A DNA stretch of 37,867 bases. It comes from Bacillota bacterium (GTDB taxonomy: Bacteria > Bacillota > UBA4882 > UBA10575). The notes under the pieces were generated by a model. That model worked only from the letters and a program-made list of their open reading frames with translations. It ran no database searches and was not told where the DNA came from. Position 1 is the first letter of the stretch. Each line of letters begins with the position of its first letter. The translations under genes were made by a program, and so were the position numbers. Location: assembly GCA_012838955.1 (NCBI GenBank), contig DUOH01000061.1, positions 1-37,867 of the forward strand, written 5' to 3'. Positions 33,410-37,867 of this stretch are shown one piece after another.

Positions 33410-33548
33410 CTCTGTAAGCCTCGTCTGCCCAAAAAAGGTTATTCTTATCTTCTGCATCAAGTTGTCATCAGCCTTTATTCCTTTTCATCCGCCACTGAGA
33501 CTCTGAAGGGGGCCGGTCCGTTCCGGTGCCCCAGGTGAACTTCTTTTC

Positions 33549-34544
33549 CTAGAAGCGAAGCACCCCTAATTTATCTTGGCAGAGGCGTAGTTTCTCAGCG
33601 GCTGTCTCTTCAGCTTTCTCCGCGCCCTTCTTCAAGATCTCCTCAATGGCGCCGGGCGCGGATAATTCCGCGACTTTCTGCTGAATCGGCTTGAGCGTCT
33701 CCACGGTCAACTCTGCTAAGTCCTTTTTGAACTGGCCATATCCTTTACCAGCGTAGAGCCTGGTAATCTCCTCCATGGTTTTCCCGGAGAAGAGAGAGTA
33801 GATGACCATCAGATTGGAGACAGCGGGTTTGGCCTCTTCGTCATAACGGATTACCGCTTCCGAGTCGGTGACCGCCGACATGATCTTCTTCTGAATAACC
33901 TCCGGGGGATCCAGTAAAGCAATATAGCTCTTGGGATTCTCCGCGGATTTTGACATCTTCTCTGCGGGATTCTGCAGGCTCATAATCCGGCCGCCGCTGT
34001 TCTTGGGAGGGATATAGGGTTCCGGCACTTTGAAGACCTCCTCCCGGAAGCGGTTATTAACCCGGAGGGCCAGATCTCTGGCTAATTCCAGATGTTGCTT
34101 CTGGTCTTCACCCACAGGGACCAGATCCGTATTGTAGAGCAGAATGTCCGCGGCCATCAGAACCGGATAGGTGAAGAGTCCTACTGAGACGTTCTCTCTC
34201 TTCTTGGCTTTATCTTTAAATTGGGTCATCCGTTTCAACTCGCCTATATAGCCCTGACACTCCAGCAGCCAACTTAACTCCGCATGCGCGGGTACTTGTG
34301 ATTGTACAAAAATGGCAGAAACATTAGGGTCGATTCCGCAAGCCACGAAGAGCCTGGCTACGTCCAGGGTATTCTTCTTCAACTCCTCCGGGTCTTGGGG
34401 AACGGTCAGGGCATGAAGGTTCACCACGCAAAAATAGCAGTCCGCCTCGTATTGCAGGCGGGCAAAGTTTCTGATTGCTCCCAGATAGTTACCGATGGTC
34501 AGAGAACCGCTGGGTTGGACGCCGGAAAAAACTCTCTTCTTCAA
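33549..34544 (-). CDS. trpS: Tryptophanyl-tRNA synthetase
   Basis: A 331-residue class I aminoacyl-tRNA synthetase charging tRNA-Trp. PSGSLTIGNYLGA (about residues 11-23) is the HIGH-type motif of this family, GELKRMTQFKDK and LMAADILLYNTDLVPVGEDQ form the tryptophan and ATP sites, and K196-M-S-K-S200 is the second signature. GAGGAG about eight bases before TTG 34544 gives the start; the product begins KKRVFSGVQPSG, as in homologues. The gene is monocistronic and controlled by the T-box upstream. The 270-base gap to the previous gene holds only terminators. Confidence 0.96.
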   Translation of the reverse strand: MKKRVFSGVQPSGSLTIGNYLGAIRNFARLQYEADCYFCVVNLHALTVPQDPEELKKNTLDVARLFVACGIDPNVSAIFVQSQVPAHAELSWLLECQGYIGELKRMTQFKDKAKKRENVSVGLFTYPVLMAADILLYNTDLVPVGEDQKQHLELARDLALRVNNRFREEVFKVPEPYIPPKNSGGRIMSLQNPAEKMSKSAENPKSYIALLDPPEVIQKKIMSAVTDSEAVIRYDEEAKPAVSNLMVIYSLFSGKTMEEITRLYAGKGYGQFKKDLAELTVETLKPIQQKVAELSAPGAIEEILKKGAEKAEETAAEKLRLCQDKLGVLRF

Positions 34545-34775
34545 CTTAATACTCCTCTCTTTTGCCTCTGAACTTATTTTTGGCTATTTTTAATGAACAA
34601 CCCAACTTATACTTAACTATTTAGCTCTCCCTTGGACGGCCTCGTCGCCGAGGACGCTCATCAGGGGCAATTCTTCTATGTCAAAGTCGGGTCAATGTGA
34701 GTAAGTTTACAGATCTCACCCGGGCTACGGTTAATTTGCTGAGAACCAGGTAATCCTGGAGCACACAGTGATAGA

Positions 34776-35095
34776 TACAAAAAACCCCGTCCTGTTTTGG
34801 GACGAGGTTGCTCGCGGTGCCACCCAAGTTGACCATATGGTCCACTCTTTCTCTCCCCTTGCTAACGGAGGGGTTCCGTCACAGCCTACCCCGGATCGTC
34901 CGGTTCAACCATGAAGCTCGCGGGTCCATTTCCCTTTGTCCTGGTTCCGGTTTGCACCAGCCACCGGCTCTCTGTGACCACGGAACAAAGAGTACTCCTC
35001 CCGGTCTGCGCTTGTGTAAGATATGCACTGTTCTTATCTGCCTGATTTGATTTGCTAGGGTAAAACAGATGTTTGTTCTGCTGTCACCTTCGCTA
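34776..35095 (-). ncRNA. T-box leader RNA of trpS
   Basis: A tRNA-sensing leader. The conserved T-box reads TTGGGTGGCACCGCG on the minus strand (34827-34813). It is followed by the terminator CCTCGTCC-loop-GGACGGGG and six T residues (34808-34776). The stem I distal part AGAGAGCC...GGTGCAAACCGG is also recognisable. A UGG specifier codon (34928-34926, GGGAAATGGACCC context) matches tryptophan, and the UGGC bulge fits the G73 discriminator of tRNA-Trp. Uncharged tRNA would favour antitermination. About 230 bases between the terminator and trpS hold two small hairpins and no gene. Confidence 0.93.
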
Positions 35096-35101
35096 CTAGG
35101 T

Positions 35102-35130
35102 AGTATAAATAAAAGCGAAATATTTGTCAA
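35102..35130 (-). promoter_or_regulatory. Sigma-A promoter of the trpS T-box transcript
   Basis: On the minus strand TTGACA (35130-35125), a 17-base spacer and TATACT (35107-35102) form a near-perfect housekeeping promoter. Transcription would start about 35095, matching the beginning of the T-box leader. Confidence 0.85.
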
Positions 35131-35210
35131 CAATTAGGCGGACTGGTTCATTTTAAAACGTGGAGGAGACAAATTCTGCCTATGAAAAATCAAGAAAATT
35201 AATAAGTTTG

Positions 35211-35238
35211 TTGAAAAAAAATAACTAGATGTTATAAT
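35211..35238 (+). promoter_or_regulatory. Promoter of the first lipoprotein gene
   Basis: TTGAAA (35211-35216), a 16-base spacer and TATAAT (35233-35238), with TG at the extended -10 position (TGTTATAAT). It lies 67 bases before the start codon in an AT-rich region. Confidence 0.7.
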
Positions 35239-35304
35239 AAATATGATTAGTAAAATATTGGAATTATGGTAATGATATTACAATTAACAAAGGAGATGAA
35301 GCGC

Positions 35305-36258
35305 GTGAAGAAAAGAGCGCTAAAAGTCATGGTCTTGGTTTTAAGTTTTGTAATCGCCTTTACCGGTTGCGGGGGAGGGGGTTCGTCAGGAGGGTATAAT
35401 CCGCCTCCGCAGTATCCGGAGAACCCGGTCGAACCGGAGAACCCGGTCAAACCGACGAACCCGCTTCCAGTTGTCCAGCCGGAGGAAGCGAATGTTAAGA
35501 TCACTATAAAAAATATAGCTGGTCCGGTGGAATTTCCATGTCCGCCCGGGCATTATGAAAATAGAGGAATGGGACGAGAAACCTGGCTTGAACTTGTGGT
35601 TTATGAAACAGCCAAGATGTATTCTGTAGATTACGAGCCTTACCGTGGGGCGAAGGTTTTTACTACGGATGCTGAATATCATCTTCAGCTTTCTCCGGGT
35701 ATTGAGTATACAATTAAAGCATATGTTTATAAGGTTTTACTAGTGTCTATTGATCAAGTTACATACAAAATTAAAGTTATTCCCCTCGCTGGACAGGGCG
35801 ATATTACGATAACAGGTGGAAAGATGGAAAATCTCGAAATAGAATTAGAAAAGTTTTCCGTTCGTAATATAGCGGCGGGGTCGGCGGAGGTTGAAGGAGG
35901 GGAACGTATTACTATGGAGAGTGAACTGTATTCCCCGGTCGGCATTCATTCATTTGATGGTGGCCATTTAAAATTTTTCTTTTACTATAAAAAAACTGGC
36001 GGAGAAGAATTGCTTGAAACCGATGATGATGCTAAAATTAGTGAGATTAACGCCAAAGAATCATATCCATGCCCTATTTCAGGGTGGACGAAGCCAGTAT
36101 TAGATGATACGACATATGATTTCTGGATGGGGTATCATATGGGTGGTATTCAGGAAGACTTATCAGTTTTTTGTTATATTTTCTTTCCGGATATGGCCCA
36201 TCAAATCAAGGTTACCAAGATGGAAGATGCTGGTGAACTGATTATCGGAGTCAATTAA
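35305..36258 (+). CDS. Secreted lipoprotein of unknown function, first of a pair
   Basis: A 317-residue protein with a lipoprotein signal peptide: basic start, hydrophobic core and lipobox AFTGC, with C22 as the lipid site. A Gly/Ser patch and a Pro-rich PENP-type linker (ENPVEPENPVKPTNP) follow. The mature part is beta-strand rich and has no recognised motif; it includes QGDITITGGKMENLEIELEK. AGGAG at 35291-35295 spaces nine bases to GTG 35305; the ATG at 35296 directly abuts it and is unlikely. The gene shares layout with the next gene, suggesting duplication. The function is unknown. Confidence 0.75.
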   Translation: MKKRALKVMVLVLSFVIAFTGCGGGGSSGGYNPPPQYPENPVEPENPVKPTNPLPVVQPEEANVKITIKNIAGPVEFPCPPGHYENRGMGRETWLELVVYETAKMYSVDYEPYRGAKVFTTDAEYHLQLSPGIEYTIKAYVYKVLLVSIDQVTYKIKVIPLAGQGDITITGGKMENLEIELEKFSVRNIAAGSAEVEGGERITMESELYSPVGIHSFDGGHLKFFFYYKKTGGEELLETDDDAKISEINAKESYPCPISGWTKPVLDDTTYDFWMGYHMGGIQEDLSVFCYIFFPDMAHQIKVTKMEDAGELIIGVN

Positions 36259-36291
36259 TTGAAATGATCTAAAGAGAGGAGTGTGATTATC

Positions 36292-37208
36292 TTGAAGAAG
36301 CAGGTAGCTATTTCTTCTACCCTAACCCTATTACTGCTATTGTGTTTATTTTAACCGGTTGCGGCTCAAGATCTTCCGGGCTGCCTCCGCAGGAACTGGC
36401 AAAAACACCGGTGAAAGTCAGTGGGGGCCTTCCCCCCGGAACTCCGGGCACTGGGATGGTAAGATTTACGGTCACCGTCCCGGAGGGCCCTTCTGCTTAT
36501 CCAAACTTGAAGCCAGGCACAAGAGAAATCCCGGCGGGGACAGAAGAAATAAAGGTCTATATTTATGGTAAAGATGTAGAGTATAAGGAGGTTGTAGGAT
36601 ACTTCGATTGGTTTGAATTTGAAGTCAAACCGGGCACAAACACCATCGATTGTTCCATGGTGGTTCCGGTCGGTGAAGGCTATGATATACTAGTTTTGGC
36701 TTCGGATGATGATTACACTCTAACTATCGGTAGAGCTACGGGAGTGAAAATTGGTTCTGGGGAAAATAAGATCAGTATTACCCTTGAGAGGTTAAAAATT
36801 AAAAATCTCACTGTTCAACCAGAAGGCGCCAACTTGACAGCAACTTTTGATATGACATGTCCGATTGATTTAGATGAGTCCTGTTACCTGCGAAATGTCG
36901 AAGTCTTACTGGTCAGCAAGAATGATAATTTGGACGAAACGTGTCTTTGTTCTTCTCAATCAATAAATGATCTTCCGGCCAACACATCAAGACGTTTGAA
37001 TCTGACGCTGGAAGGCCCTCCACTATCGGGGGAGGAGGAAAAGGTTTATGTTTGCCCTCTTCTTCAATTTTTTATAGGTTTTAAAACAAGTGAGTATACT
37101 AGTACTGGTTGCAATGTAACTTACGTTAAACAAGATCAAAGCCCGCTTTTTGAGGTTACACTTAAAGGTGATGGAACCTGGGGCAATCTTAACATTGAAG
37201 TTAATTAA
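36292..37208 (+). pseudogene. Second secreted lipoprotein, interrupted by a frameshift in its signal peptide
   Basis: A GAGGAG site leads to TTG 36292, which encodes 20 residues (KKQVAISSTLTLLLLLCLF after the initiator) before a TAA at 36352-36354. The remaining body continues in another frame with LTGCGSRSSGLPP, a perfect lipobox, and runs about 285 residues to 37208. One extra T in the TTTT run at 36349-36352 would join signal peptide and lipobox exactly. The downstream frame has only a GTG at 36342, with no ribosome-binding site. The body has IGSGENKISITLERLKIKNL, a match in layout to the first lipoprotein, and both end in a short GVN or EVN. The break may be a real mutation, a sequencing error or phase variation. 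Confidence 0.8.
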
Positions 37209-37250
37209 GGATTATAAAAACTAATAATGAAAACTCCTTCCTACGGAGAG

Positions 37251-37299
37251 AAGTGCACCCCAAATGTTAGACGCAAAGCCTAACATTGGAGGTGCGCTT
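37251..37299. other. Long hairpin resembling an IS3-type end, also terminator-like
   Basis: AAGTGCACCCCAAATGTTAG (37251-37270) is nearly complementary to CTAACATTGGAGGTGCGCTT, which begins at 37280, with ACGCAAAGC between. A T run follows. The TGCACCCCAAATGTTAGAC part looks like the terminal sequence of IS3/IS150-type elements, but no transposase is found here. It may be a remnant end or a small hairpin element, and it can serve as a terminator for the lipoprotein genes. Confidence 0.5.
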
Positions 37300-37316
37300 T
37301 TTTATGGCGAGGTAAA

Positions 37317-37454
37317 GTGAAGTATAGTAAAGATCTGCGACAATTTCTGAAAAGAAAGTTGGAAGCAGTGGAAAGTATAGAGCCGTTCGCCCTAGAAACC
37401 ATGGCTTGCTTAATTGAAAGACTTGTTGCTAATTTTAGTATTACCAGGTATTAG
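37317..37454 (+). CDS. Possible 45-residue small protein
   Basis: GTG 37317 after a GCGAGG purine run opens a frame of 45 codons, beginning KYSKDLRQFLKRKLEAVE and rich in charged, helix-forming residues. There is no homology I recognise. It lies between the hairpin and dnaE in a 430-base gap; the remainder of the gap shows only a likely dnaE promoter. Its coding status is uncertain. Confidence 0.3.
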   Translation: MKYSKDLRQFLKRKLEAVESIEPFALETMACLIERLVANFSITRY

Positions 37455-37515
37455 TGGTCAGTTTCGATCGGGGATGAATAGTCAGGAAAGTTGAAGATGG
37501 CATCCGGCACAGATA

Positions 37516-37524
37516 TGTTATAAT
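37516..37524 (+). promoter_or_regulatory. Extended -10 element before dnaE
   Basis: TGTTATAAT is an extended -10 box about 117 bases before the dnaE start. A TTGAAG lies at 37491-37496, 22 bases upstream, too far for a canonical -35. Confidence 0.4.
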
Positions 37525-37640
37525 TGATAAAAGAAAAAACCGGAAGCGCGGAGTGATTAAGAACCCTCGGGAAACCTGGAGATATACCGAGCGGATCCCG
37601 AAGCGTCCTGCGTAAGTTCTTTTTTAAAGGGGTAGGTGCC

Positions 37641-37867
37641 ATGGCTGACTTTGTTCACCTGCATGTCCATTCTCAATACTCCCTGCTGGACGGGGCGGCT
37701 TCCATTAACCAACTGGTCCGGGCCGCGGCGGCCTCCGGTGCTCCAGCCTTGGCCTTGACCGACCACGGGGTGATGTATGGGGCGCTCAAGTTTTATCAGG
37801 CGGCGGAGAAGGCCGGGATCAAGCCCATCTTAGGCTGCGAGGTATATGTGGCCAGGCGGACCCGCCA
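37641..37867 (+). CDS. dnaE: DNA polymerase III alpha subunit, N-terminal fragment
   Basis: The first 75 codons of a gene that continues beyond the window. The N-terminal PHP domain is recognisable: [19 protein letters not shown] with the HxH metal motif, [17 protein letters not shown], and [13 protein letters not shown]. This matches DnaE-type alpha subunits (HVHSxYSLLDG), rather than PolC, whose PHP domain lies further in. AAAGGGG about nine bases before ATG 37641 supports the start. It is preceded by a 186-base stretch without a gene. Confidence 0.93.
   Translation, partial: MADFVHLHVHSQYSLLDGAASINQLVRAAAASGAPALALTDHGVMYGALKFYQAAEKAGIKPILGCEVYVARRTR

Noticed and set aside
1-37867. CRISPR arrays, tRNA or rRNA genes, prophage
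   Set aside because: No regularly spaced repeats, cloverleaf-like sequences, rRNA-like segments or phage genes were seen by eye on either strand.

Overview
The window comes from the chromosome of a rod-shaped, endospore-forming, most likely anaerobic member of the Bacillota, close to Clostridia, Peptococcia or Limnochordia-type lineages. The evidence is endospore genes (yunB, a SpoIIP-like amidase, SpoVAE1, a gerKABC-type receptor), a low-GC Gram-positive gene order (rpmB-asp23-fakA, cmk-plsC-ispH-rpsA), a tryptophan T-box, purine-rich Shine-Dalgarno sites with frequent GTG/TTG starts, the MEP-pathway enzyme IspH, and an oxygen-sensitive type of acyl-CoA-dehydratase activase. No species is claimed.

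Layout. (1) 1-5929, +: a cell-shape and division operon, mreC (cut by the window edge)-mreD-mrdA-minC-minD-minE-rodA, closed by hairpins at 5960-6086. (2) 6151-8493, -: a class A penicillin-binding protein with three cysteine-containing repeats at its C-terminus, divergent from the sporulation gene yunB (8604-9305, +). (3) 9577-10785, -: prs and rpmB, each with its own terminator; rpmB has a good sigma-A promoter. (4) 11346-20501, +: a long collinear block, asp23-fakA-fakB-rsmD-coaD-coiled-coil protein-peptidoglycan-binding exoprotein-cmk-plsC-ispH-rpsA, preceded by a sigma-H-like promoter and ended by a strong terminator. (5) 20788-33277, +: a sporulation-flavoured block: DUF1614 membrane protein, SpoIIP-like amidase, two DUF3189 proteins, SpoVAE1, three proteins of the 2-hydroxyacyl-CoA dehydratase/activase superfamily, gerKA-gerKB-gerKC, a polyprenyl diphosphate synthase and a D-Ala-D-Ala carboxypeptidase, ended by a terminator at 33363. 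(6) 33549-35130, -: trpS under a textbook T-box leader (UGG specifier) and a near-consensus promoter. (7) 35211-37454, +: an accessory patch with two related secreted lipoproteins, the second split by a frameshift inside its signal peptide, then a long hairpin resembling an IS3-type end. (8) 37641-end, +: the start of dnaE.

The genes fit together around the envelope: elongasome and division (Mre, PBP2, RodA, Min), peptidoglycan polymerisation and trimming (class A PBP, carboxypeptidase, SpoIIP), lipid and isoprenoid supply (FakAB, PlsC, IspH, polyprenyl synthase), spore formation and germination, plus translation and cofactor housekeeping. The least understood part is region 5, where a low-potential iron-sulfur redox trio lies between SpoVAE1 and the germinant receptor genes. 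Positions marked as inferred starts were chosen from ribosome-binding-site spacing and family N-termini.
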